Positions 5,618 through 11,799 of a DNA stretch of 12,309 nucleotides are shown piece by piece (the first letter of the stretch is position 1; each line of letters opens with the position of its first letter). The stretch is from JAIRTY01 sp050257395. Its GTDB lineage: Bacteria; Actinomycetota; Actinomycetes; Streptosporangiales; Streptosporangiaceae. Where the stretch lies: positions 1 to 12,309 of the forward strand of contig JBLMWU010000038.1 in NCBI GenBank assembly GCA_050257395.1, given 5' to 3'. The notes below the pieces were generated by a model. That model did no database searches. It was given only the letters and a program-made list of their open reading frames with translations, and was not told the origin of the DNA. The position numbers and the translations under genes were made by a program.

Positions 5618-6828
5618 TCAGGGGGCCAGCCCGGGCGCTGCGGCAGACGTGGATACTGGCGGTCCACGACGTGGGGCTGTGGCGGCGCGCGCCATGGGCG
5701 ATCGCCGCGGCCCTCATCCCGCCGGTGGCGCTGGCCCTGCTGCTGTACGTGCTGACCTTCAATCTCGGCCACCAGCCCATCGCCCTGGTGCAGCAAGGCC
5801 ACGGCCGCTACTCCAACCACATCGCGGGCATATTCCATGCCCAGGGCGGCGACCTGTACTCGCTCACCACCGCCAGCCGGGCCAGCGCGATGGGCATGCT
5901 GCGCAGCCAGCAGGTGGCGGCCGTGGTCGTGATACCCAGGAACTTCGACAGCGAGATCGCACGCTGCCCGGCGCTCAAACCGAGCCAGATCATTCACGAC
6001 TACACATACGCCAAGTCTGGCTGCCCGGCCGGCCGGCTGCAGGTGACCCTCGACAACGCCAACCACAACCTGGCTGCCGGCATCCGGCGCGCGCTCTCCG
6101 AGACGGTGACCTTTTTCGATGCGCCCGACGTCATCACGCCGGTCTCGGAGACCCAGCTCGACATGAGCGACCTCAACCCTTACCGGGTGAACGTGATGAC
6201 CGCCCTGATGCGCGCCAGCACGGTCGACTACGTCCACTACGCGGTGATCCCCTGCCTGGTGCTGCTCATCCTGAGCGTCGGGGTGACGGGGACCGCCCTG
6301 CTGTGCGCCCGGGACATCGAACGGGGCACCGCCCGGCACCTCGCGCTGGCGCCGGTCTCGCCCCTGGTACTCGTCGCGGGCCGTCTTCTGGGCGGAGTGC
6401 TGGTCTCGCTCGTGGTCGTCGTGCCGGTCCTGGCCATCGCCACCTTGACCGGGCTGATCGCACCGCCAGCGGGGCACTGGCCCGCGCTCGCGCTCGTCTT
6501 TCTCGCCACCGCGGTCTGCGCGGCCGGGCTGGGCGCGGTGCTCGGCGCCATCCTGCGCGGCACCCGCACCGTCTCCATGGCGGCGGCGGTCATCTGCACG
6601 TACCTGTTCTTCCTCGGTGGCGGCTTCACCACGATCCAGTTCCTGCCGGGCTGGCTCCGCCGCACCACAGCGTTCGTGCCCACCAGCTATGCCATCGGCG
6701 GGCTCCGCCAGGGCCTGTTCTATCCCGGCCTGTCCGGCTTCGGGGTGGACATGTGGGTGCTGCTGGGCACCGCGGCCGCCGCCGTTGCCGCCGGCGGGAT
6801 CGTGGTGCGCAGGGCCTGGAGCCGCTGA
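5614..6828 (+). CDS. ABC-2 type exporter permease, second subunit
   Basis: The 404-residue protein has the same plan as the permease before it. A first helix lies at about 29-48, an ectodomain at about 50-205, then helices near 208-230, 250-278, 289-312, 319-337 and 381-398. ERGTARHLALAPVSP (236-250) is the conserved cytoplasmic segment and VPTSYAIGGLRQGLF (355-369) the conserved C-terminal region of ABC-2 permeases. Cys118 and Cys137 in the ectodomain could form a disulfide. The frame stays open far upstream (to 5290), but GTG at 5614 is the right start. It overlaps the preceding TGA by 4 bases (GTGA) and places the amphipathic N-terminus and first helix as expected. Codons upstream of it are a shadow of the first permease. 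No good ribosome binding site is visible, so translation probably depends on coupling. Two distinct permeases suggest a heterodimeric exporter. Confidence 0.88.
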   Translation: MIRGPARALRQTWILAVHDVGLWRRAPWAIAAALIPPVALALLLYVLTFNLGHQPIALVQQGHGRYSNHIAGIFHAQGGDLYSLTTASRASAMGMLRSQQVAAVVVIPRNFDSEIARCPALKPSQIIHDYTYAKSGCPAGRLQVTLDNANHNLAAGIRRALSETVTFFDAPDVITPVSETQLDMSDLNPYRVNVMTALMRASTVDYVHYAVIPCLVLLILSVGVTGTALLCARDIERGTARHLALAPVSPLVLVAGRLLGGVLVSLVVVVPVLAIATLTGLIAPPAGHWPALALVFLATAVCAAGLGAVLGAILRGTRTVSMAAAVICTYLFFLGGGFTTIQFLPGWLRRTTAFVPTSYAIGGLRQGLFYPGLSGFGVDMWVLLGTAAAAVAAGGIVVRRAWSR

Positions 6829-6869
6829 CCCCCCAGCGGCTTTCCGCCGGGCGGCGGCCGCCGCCTGCG

Positions 6870-6898
6870 TCCGGCCCCGGGGTGCTGCCGGGGCCGGA
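6870..6898. terminator. Strong hairpin between convergent genes (likely bidirectional terminator)
   Basis: TCCGGCCCCGG (6870-6880) and CCGGGGCCGGA (6888-6898) form a perfect 11-bp stem with a 7-base loop. It lies 41 bases after the permease stop and 21 bases after the end of the minus-strand lipoprotein gene, so it can serve both strands. A second palindrome, GGCGGCGGCCGCCGCC, sits just before it at 6850-6865. There is no T-tract. Confidence 0.65.
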
Positions 6899-6919
6899 TG
6901 AGCGGGGCGCTGGGCGGGC

Positions 6920-8380
6920 TTACCGGGCCGTGGTGACCTGCACCGCGGTCACGCCGGCCAGCGCGCCGGTCTTCGCCGACTGGTAGGTGACGATCAGCCA
7001 CGTCGTGCCGCTGGCGGCCGGCTGCCGGAAGCTGACCTGGCCGCTGAACGGCGCCATGCCGGTGGACCCGCCGATGATGGAGTTGTTGCGGCCGAGCTCG
7101 GTGACCGTGCCCGCGGTGAACTGCTGGATGCTGGCCAGCAGCTGGCCTTCGAAGGTCCCCGACCGCCCGGCGACCGTGACCGGCGAGGTGATCGCCTGCT
7201 GCCGGGTGGGCTGCGCCACCTCGATGAGCGGCGTCCGCGCGGCCAGCGGCAGCCAGGTGCCGTCGGCCTGCCGCTGCACCGTCACCGTGGTGACCGGGCC
7301 GGAGCCGATGTCCGACCGGAACTGCGCGTCCACCACGCCCGTGCCGGCCCATTGCACGGTGCCGGTGATCAAGCCCCGCATGCCGGCGCCGAGCAGGAAC
7401 GAGCGCGCGGCGTCAACCGCGCGCGCGGTGCCCGGCGGGGTGAGGTTGGGCGGCGTCCGCTGCAGCCAGTAGTAGAAGTCGCCCACGTTGCCGTTGAACG
7501 AGTACACCGTCTCCGTCACGTTCGGGAACTGCATGAACGTGTGGTCCAGCTGCCCCAGCAGCATCCCGCTGCCCGCGCTGGAGCTGGCCCCGGAGATGAT
7601 CAGCCGGAAGTCCCGGAAGTCGGCGTAGCCGACGCCATCCGCTATCCGGACGCTCTTGAGCATCCCGGCGGTCTTGCCGGAGAACCAGGAGCTGTACCCG
7701 GCGCTCCGCTCGGCGGCCGTCGGGCCCGCCAGCAGCTGGCTCAGGGCCGCGGTGGCCACGGCGCTGGTGCGCGGCACGGTCCGGGTCACCGCGACCGGCG
7801 GGCTGTCGATGTTCTTGTGGAAGAACACCTTGACGGACGTGGTCAGCCCCGGCGCTGGCGGGGTGAGCTGCAGCCATTCGTAGAAGGCGGCCACGTCGCC
7901 GTTGAACGAGTACACCGTCTTCGTCACGCTGGGGAACTGCATGAACGTGTGATCCAGCTGCGCCAGCAGCGCGGCGCTGCCCGCGCTCGAGCTGGCATTG
8001 GGAATGACGGCCCGGAAGTCCCGGAAGTCGGCGTAGCCGACGCCGTTCGCTATCCGGACGCTGTTGAGCATCCCGGCGGTCTTGCCGGAGAACCAGGACC
8101 AGTATCCCGCGCTGCGCTCGGCGGCCGTCGGGCCCGCCAGCAGCTGGCTGAGGGCCGCGGTGGCCACGGCGCTGGTGCGCGGCACGGCGCGGGTCACCGC
8201 CGCGAGCCGGCCGTCGCCCGTGCCCTGATGGAAATAGACCTTCACGGTCGTGGTCGCCTGTGCCGGGGGCGTCGTCGCCGGGCCGCCGGGAGCAACAGCC
8301 GTCCCGCAGCCCACGGCGGACAGCATGATCACCATGGTGGCTGCCGCCAATATCCCCCGACGGCGCATGACAATATTCAT
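6920..8380 (-). CDS. Lipoprotein with two GerMN domains and a Gmad2 domain
   Basis: The 486-residue product starts with a signal peptide (MRRR at 5-8, hydrophobic 9-20) and lipobox SAVGC with lipidated Cys25. A Thr/Pro/Ala linker (26-44) follows. Two GerMN domains cover about 46-175 and 182-311. Over residues 61-175 and 197-311 they are identical at 97 of 115 positions by hand count. An intermediate domain of about 70 residues follows, then a Gmad2 immunoglobulin-like domain (about 385-486; IEVAQPT...SPVTVAG...FEGQ...GPF-like). GerMN/Gmad2 proteins were defined in spore germination but are common as envelope lipoproteins in actinobacteria (LpqB has GerMN). This is not LpqB, as no mtrAB genes adjoin. 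A role at the cell surface or in peptidoglycan-related processes is inferred from the family. Start: ATG at 8380, preceded by GAGGCGG. ATG at 8368 is an alternative. The frame is open to 8629 but the extra N-terminus would block the signal peptide. Confidence 0.88.
   Translation of the reverse strand: MNIVMRRRGILAAATMVIMLSAVGCGTAVAPGGPATTPPAQATTTVKVYFHQGTGDGRLAAVTRAVPRTSAVATAALSQLLAGPTAAERSAGYWSWFSGKTAGMLNSVRIANGVGYADFRDFRAVIPNASSSAGSAALLAQLDHTFMQFPSVTKTVYSFNGDVAAFYEWLQLTPPAPGLTTSVKVFFHKNIDSPPVAVTRTVPRTSAVATAALSQLLAGPTAAERSAGYSSWFSGKTAGMLKSVRIADGVGYADFRDFRLIISGASSSAGSGMLLGQLDHTFMQFPNVTETVYSFNGNVGDFYYWLQRTPPNLTPPGTARAVDAARSFLLGAGMRGLITGTVQWAGTGVVDAQFRSDIGSGPVTTVTVQRQADGTWLPLAARTPLIEVAQPTRQQAITSPVTVAGRSGTFEGQLLASIQQFTAGTVTELGRNNSIIGGSTGMAPFSGQVSFRQPAASGTTWLIVTYQSAKTGALAGVTAVQVTTAR
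7448..7792 (-). repeat. Second copy of the duplicated GerMN-coding unit
   Basis: This stretch is a near copy of 7856-8200, offset by exactly 408 bp (136 codons). Long runs are identical at the nucleotide level, including third codon positions, for example in the parts coding AVATAALSQLLAGPTAAERS and GYADFRDFR. The duplication is in tandem and in frame. Confidence 0.9.
7856..8200 (-). repeat. First copy of the duplicated GerMN-coding unit
   Basis: Partner of the copy at 7448-7792. Differences cluster in the parts encoding residues around 64-71 and 101-108 of the 115-residue unit (AVIPN versus LIISG, and DVAAFYE versus NVGDFYY), while the first half is almost unchanged. Confidence 0.9.
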
Positions 8381-8570
8381 GATCCGCCTCACAACGGGGA
8401 AATGATCAACCGGCACCCTGTGCCGATGCGAAGCCGATCGACACTTCCCCTCATTAACAGTGCCATCGGCGCACCCGGCCCAGGTATGGCAGAAAGGCCG
8501 CTGGCGAAGGGGCGAAAGGCCATGCGATCGTCGGAGGCGGCCTGCGGGCCGGTGATTTTCCCGCGGCGGC

Positions 8571-8597
8571 GGAACGCCGGGCGTGGGTTCTTCGTGC
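8571..8597 (+). promoter_or_regulatory. Candidate ECF-type promoter of the sigma factor operon
   Basis: GGAAC (8571-8575) followed after 17 bases by CGTGC (8593-8597) resembles the usual ECF promoter layout of a GGAAC -35 box and a CGT-type -10 box. It lies about 25 bases before the sigma factor start. If real, it would allow the sigma factor to activate its own operon. The -10 part is weakly constrained, so this could be chance. Confidence 0.35.
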
Positions 8598-8607
8598 TTG
8601 GTGGGCG

Positions 8608-8615
8608 AAAGGAGG
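8608..8615 (+). promoter_or_regulatory. Strong ribosome binding site of the sigma factor gene
   Basis: AAAGGAGG is a near-perfect complement of the 16S rRNA tail and lies 7 bases before the ATG at 8623. It fixes the start codon and contrasts with the absent or weak sites of most other genes here. Confidence 0.8.
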
Positions 8616-8622
8616 ATGGCCC

Positions 8623-9207
8623 ATGGCACAAGACCACACGGCCGGGGAGCTGGAACGGTTCCTCGCCGAGCGGGGCGACCGGCTGATGCGGACGGCGGTC
8701 CTGCTCACCGGCAGCCGGGAGGCCGGCCAGGACCTGCTGCAGGCCGCCATCGAACGGCTGCTGCGCCACTGGCGCACGCTCGAGGGCGACCCCGAGGCCT
8801 ACCTGCGCCGCACCCTGTGCAACCTGGCCGCCGACGGCGCCCGGCGCCGCGGCCGGCTGCAGCGCAAGCTGCTGCTGCTGCGGGCCGGGACCCCGCCGTC
8901 AGCGGACGCCACCGCCGAGGTGGACCTGCGGGACGCGCTGGTACGGCTGCTGCTCCAGCTGCCGCCCCGGCAGCGGGCGGTCCTGGTGCTCCGGTACTGG
9001 GAGCAGCTGACGGAGGCCGAAACAGCGGCGGTGCCCGGCTGGCCGGAAGGCACCGTGAAATCCGCCGCCGCCCGCGGGCTGCGGCGGCTGCGGGGGCTCG
9101 CCGCCAGCTGGCACGAGGCGGACGGCAACGGCACCCGGGACGACCCGGCAGATCAGCACAGGGCACAGCAGCACACGGCACAGCTACTGGGGGAGAGGCA
9201 GGCATGA
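8623..9207 (+). CDS. ECF RNA polymerase sigma factor, SigE-type family
   Basis: This 194-residue alternative sigma factor should direct RNA polymerase to a small regulon. Region 2 lies at about 11-75 (FLAERGDRLMRTAVLLTGS, then DLLQAAIERLLRHW and the YLRRTLCNLAAD segment). A short linker follows, then region 4 at about 101-158 (LPPRQRAVLVLRYWEQLTEAETA and the recognition-helix part EGTVKSAAARGLRRLR). These features match the actinobacterial SigE-like ECF family. The last 35 residues are a hydrophilic His/Gln-rich tail without known function. The gene overlaps the downstream membrane protein by 4 bases (ATGA), the typical arrangement of a sigma factor with its regulator. An ECF-like promoter upstream suggests autoregulation. 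The divergent GerMN lipoprotein may be a target, but this is inference. Confidence 0.92.
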   Translation: MAQDHTAGELERFLAERGDRLMRTAVLLTGSREAGQDLLQAAIERLLRHWRTLEGDPEAYLRRTLCNLAADGARRRGRLQRKLLLLRAGTPPSADATAEVDLRDALVRLLLQLPPRQRAVLVLRYWEQLTEAETAAVPGWPEGTVKSAAARGLRRLRGLAASWHEADGNGTRDDPADQHRAQQHTAQLLGERQA

Positions 9208-10118
9208 ACACCAACGTCGAGGAACTGCTGCGCGAGGGCATGGAGCGGTTCACCGCGGGCGTCACGGCACCCGCCGGGCTGGTGCAGGCGGCCCGGCAGC
9301 ACCGCCGCCGGCGGCGGCTGGTCATCCGCACCACCGTCGCCTGCACGGCCGCCGCGGCCACCGCGGTGGCAGCCGTCGTGGTGACCAGCGCGGCCGCGCG
9401 CCCGGCCAGCGGCACCGTCAGCGCCCGGACGGTTGCCTACGTGGTCGGGCGGGTCAGGCACGCGCTCGCCACCGAGAACATGGTCTACCGCGGCCAGACC
9501 ATGAGCAGCGACGGGACGCCCAGCACCACCTGGGTGTACGGCCCGCAGAACCAGTGGATCGAGTACAAGCCGGACGGGACGCCGTACTCGGCCGAGGGCA
9601 CGGCCATCGTCAACGGCAGGCACTACAGCGTCTACGTCCTCTACCCCGACCGCAAGTGGACGGGCAGCCCGGGGTGGGGTAGCACGCCGCCGAGCGCGTG
9701 CTCACGGACCGGCGCGCTCGGGATGGGCGGCATCCCGGTCCCGGCCAGCCACTGGTCGGACTTCATCAGCGCGACCCTCGCCTGCGGCGCCGCCAGCGTC
9801 ACCGGGCACGTCCTCATCGACGGCGTGGAGACCACGCAGATCACCGGGAAGCCGATCACGGTCCGGCTGTCGGGCGCCTACAGCAAGGCTGTGCACGAGA
9901 AGTGGGCCCGGGCCGAGTGGACCCTGTACGTGGACCCGCACACGTACCTGCCGGTGCGGATCACCGGCTCCACGGAGACCTTCGGCGGCTCCGGAGGCCG
10001 CACCCGCTACAGCAGCGTGACCGACGTGCGGTGGCTGCCGCCGACCGCCGGCAACATCGCCAGGACCCTGGTCACCGTCCCGGCCGGCTTCCAGGAGACG
10101 ACCCTGGCCAACGTGTGA
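9204..10118 (+). CDS. Single-pass membrane protein, probable anti-sigma factor
   Basis: The 304-residue protein has a short cytoplasmic N-terminus (1-38) ending in a basic stretch (HRRRRR, 33-38), one transmembrane helix (about 39-63, Ala/Val-rich) and a large extracytoplasmic domain (64-304). Its ATG overlaps the sigma factor stop, with GGGGGAGAGG at 9189-9198 as ribosome binding site. Position and topology fit an anti-sigma or sensor partner. The zinc anti-sigma motif HxxxCxxC is absent, and the cytoplasmic part is very short. The outer domain has aromatic and Gly/Thr-rich beta-like segments and ends in LTVPAGF-like wording (TVPAGFQ, 292-298) after YVDPHTYLPVRI (242-253). These resemble the CU044_5270-type and LolA/LppX-like proteins that often follow SigE-type sigma genes. 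Cys165 and Cys192 could form an outer disulfide. The anti-sigma role is inferred. Confidence 0.8.
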   Translation: MNTNVEELLREGMERFTAGVTAPAGLVQAARQHRRRRRLVIRTTVACTAAAATAVAAVVVTSAAARPASGTVSARTVAYVVGRVRHALATENMVYRGQTMSSDGTPSTTWVYGPQNQWIEYKPDGTPYSAEGTAIVNGRHYSVYVLYPDRKWTGSPGWGSTPPSACSRTGALGMGGIPVPASHWSDFISATLACGAASVTGHVLIDGVETTQITGKPITVRLSGAYSKAVHEKWARAEWTLYVDPHTYLPVRITGSTETFGGSGGRTRYSSVTDVRWLPPTAGNIARTLVTVPAGFQETTLANV

Positions 10119-10131
10119 CACCGTCCCTTTC

Positions 10132-10162
10132 CGCCCGCCCGGCGCCAGGCGCCGGGCGGGCG
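10132..10162. terminator. Perfect long hairpin between convergent genes (bidirectional terminator)
   Basis: A 15-base arm at 10132-10146 (CGCCCGCCCGGCGCC) is followed by a single A and its exact complement at 10148-10162. The hairpin lies 13 bases past the membrane protein stop and 5 bases from the end of the minus-strand GMC gene, so it can terminate both. All pairs are G-C and there is no T-tract. Confidence 0.65.
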
Positions 10163-10167
10163 CCGGG

Positions 10168-11799
10168 CTACCGGCTGGCCACCTCGGGGGAGCCGAACGC
10201 CCGCTGGTCGACCGGCAGGCCGAGCCCGGGGGCCGCCCGCAGGATGCCCAGGCTGGCCCGCTCGGCGAGCGCGGCGATGGTCAGCGAGGGGTTCACGCAC
10301 AGCGAGGTGGGCACGGCTGAGCCGTCCGTGACGTACAGCCCGGGGTGGCCGCGCAGCTGGTGCTGGCCGTCCAGGGCGGAGCTGGCCGGGTCGTCGCCCA
10401 TCCGGCAGGAGCCGAGCGGGTGGGCGGTGACCGTGCCCGCCGGGTCCTCCGTCCACGGCATGAACCGGCCGAGCCCGTCCCGCTCCAGGATGCCGCGCGC
10501 CTCGGCGTCGGCGAGATCCCAGCCCCGGCGGGTGTTCGCGGTGGGGGTCAGGCTCAGCGTGGACAGCCCGATCCCGCTGGCGGCGAGCCGGGTGAACGAC
10601 CCGGCCGGCGGCGGCGGGCCGAACACGCCCTCGTTGTCGTCCTCGGTCATCGCCAGCACGGTGAGCCAGGACAGCCACTGGCGGCGCATCTCCTTCTTGG
10701 CCACCCCGAACCAGGAAGGGCTGGCACCGCGGGCCTGGCCGAGCACGTTGGTGATGGCCGGGAAGTAGATCTGCTGCAGGGAGAACCGGGTGAACTCGGG
10801 CGCGGCCGGATCCAGCCGGTCGTAGGACATCGACCCGATCGGGCGGCCGATGGGCAGCGCCTGGTAGGCCACGCCCGGCGCGCGCTGCAGCCCCAGCACC
10901 TGCCGGACCCGCTCCTCGTTCATCACCGCGACGCTCACGTGGTCGCCGTTGCCGGAGAAGTTCCGGCCGACCGCCGCTGGCACCCCGCCGAGCAGCGGGG
11001 CCGACCTGGCCAGGATCACCGGGGTGCCGGCCGCCCCGGCCGCCACCACCACCAGCCTGGCCTCGATCGCCCCGGTGCCCACCGGCACCCGGTAGTCGCT
11101 GCCGTCCAGCACGGTGTAGCTCACCCGGTACCGGTAGCCCGGCGTGAGCGCGGGGGAGATGGCCTGCACCTCGTGCAGCGCCCGGATCTGCGCGCCGTGC
11201 GAGGTGGCCGCGGGCAGGTAGTTGAGCAGCATGGAGCGCTTGGCACCGAAGTGGCAGCCGTTCAGCATCCAGTTGCAGTTGGTGCAGGCGGCCAGGTCGA
11301 CCGCCTGCGGCACCGGGTTGCAGGTGCGGCCGGCGTGGGTGCAGGCGGCGGCGAAGAGCCCGCCGGCGTAGGCGACGTCGTCCCAGGTCTGGGTGGCGAC
11401 GGGGATGGCTGCGGACACCCGGTCGTACCAGGGGTCCAGGCTCGCCCGGGTGAGGGAGGCCGGCCAGAGCCGGCGGCCCGTGCTGCCCTGGCGGCCGAAG
11501 ACGAAGCTGGGCGCCCGCAGCGAGGCGGCGAAGTAGACCACGCTTCCCCCGCCGACGCAGTTGCCGGCGATGACGGTGACGCCCTGCCCGTAGACCAGGT
11601 CCACGCTGCGGGTGTAGGTGCCGATCCGCATGTCGTGGGTGAAGTCCTGCGCGCCCAGGTCCGGTCCCCGTTCGAGGATGACGACCTTCGCCCCGGCGGC
11701 GGCCAGGTGATAGGCGGGGATGGCGCCGCCGAAGCTGCTGCCGATCACGACGACGTCGGCCCGCTCGGCAGCAGCTCCGGCGGGGCCGGCGGCGCTCAC
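10168..11799 (-). CDS. GMC-family FAD-dependent oxidoreductase (cholesterol-oxidase-like)
   Basis: This 543-residue flavoprotein should oxidise an alcohol group of its substrate. The FAD-binding strand DVVVIGSSFGG (15-25) is followed by the acidic ribose-binding end of the fold, ILERG (41-45). NCVGGGSVVYFAA (80-92) is the GMC signature region. The C-terminal domain has HPLGSCRMG (460-468) and GLYVTDGSAVPTSLCVNPSLTIAALAER (in 487-514). His460 and Asn503 fit His447 and Asn485 of Brevibacterium/Streptomyces cholesterol oxidase. A cysteine cluster, CTNCNWMLNGC (172-182), lies where relatives have C-x2-C-x2-C-x3-C followed by GAK; the third cysteine is Met178 here. No signal peptide is seen, so export might depend on a Tat signal in the partner. 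Start: GTG at 11799 overlaps the upstream stop (GTGA) and gives a normal N-terminus. The frame stays open to 12006 as a shadow. Substrate unproven; sterols, sugars and other alcohols are possible. Confidence 0.9.
   Translation of the reverse strand: MSAAGPAGAAAERADVVVIGSSFGGAIPAYHLAAAGAKVVILERGPDLGAQDFTHDMRIGTYTRSVDLVYGQGVTVIAGNCVGGGSVVYFAASLRAPSFVFGRQGSTGRRLWPASLTRASLDPWYDRVSAAIPVATQTWDDVAYAGGLFAAACTHAGRTCNPVPQAVDLAACTNCNWMLNGCHFGAKRSMLLNYLPAATSHGAQIRALHEVQAISPALTPGYRYRVSYTVLDGSDYRVPVGTGAIEARLVVVAAGAAGTPVILARSAPLLGGVPAAVGRNFSGNGDHVSVAVMNEERVRQVLGLQRAPGVAYQALPIGRPIGSMSYDRLDPAAPEFTRFSLQQIYFPAITNVLGQARGASPSWFGVAKKEMRRQWLSWLTVLAMTEDDNEGVFGPPPPAGSFTRLAASGIGLSTLSLTPTANTRRGWDLADAEARGILERDGLGRFMPWTEDPAGTVTAHPLGSCRMGDDPASSALDGQHQLRGHPGLYVTDGSAVPTSLCVNPSLTIAALAERASLGILRAAPGLGLPVDQRAFGSPEVASR

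Larger units (their letters stand above)
8381..8622. other. Divergent intergenic region between GerMN lipoprotein and sigma factor genes
   Basis: This 242-base region must hold the promoters of both divergent genes. Next to the lipoprotein start lies a nested inverted repeat. The outer arms are GGGGAAATG (8396-8404) and CACTTCCCC (8442-8450), with one mismatch. Inside is the perfect palindrome CGGCAC-CCT-GTGCCG (8411-8425). Near the sigma gene are an ECF-like promoter and a very good ribosome binding site. The middle part (about 8460-8560) shows nothing I can name. Confidence 0.5.

Noticed and set aside
6850..6865. GC palindrome as a separate regulator site
   Set aside because: It lies between two convergent gene ends next to a stronger hairpin; such GC palindromes arise easily at this base composition.
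7448..8200. The GerMN repeats as a mobile element or CRISPR-like array
   Set aside because: The repeats are in frame, protein-coding, tandem, only two in number, and without spacers or terminal inverted repeats.
8381..8629. N-terminal extension of the GerMN lipoprotein
   Set aside because: The extra 83 residues would bury the signal peptide and lipobox; the ATG at 8380 has a purine-rich GAGGCGG before it.
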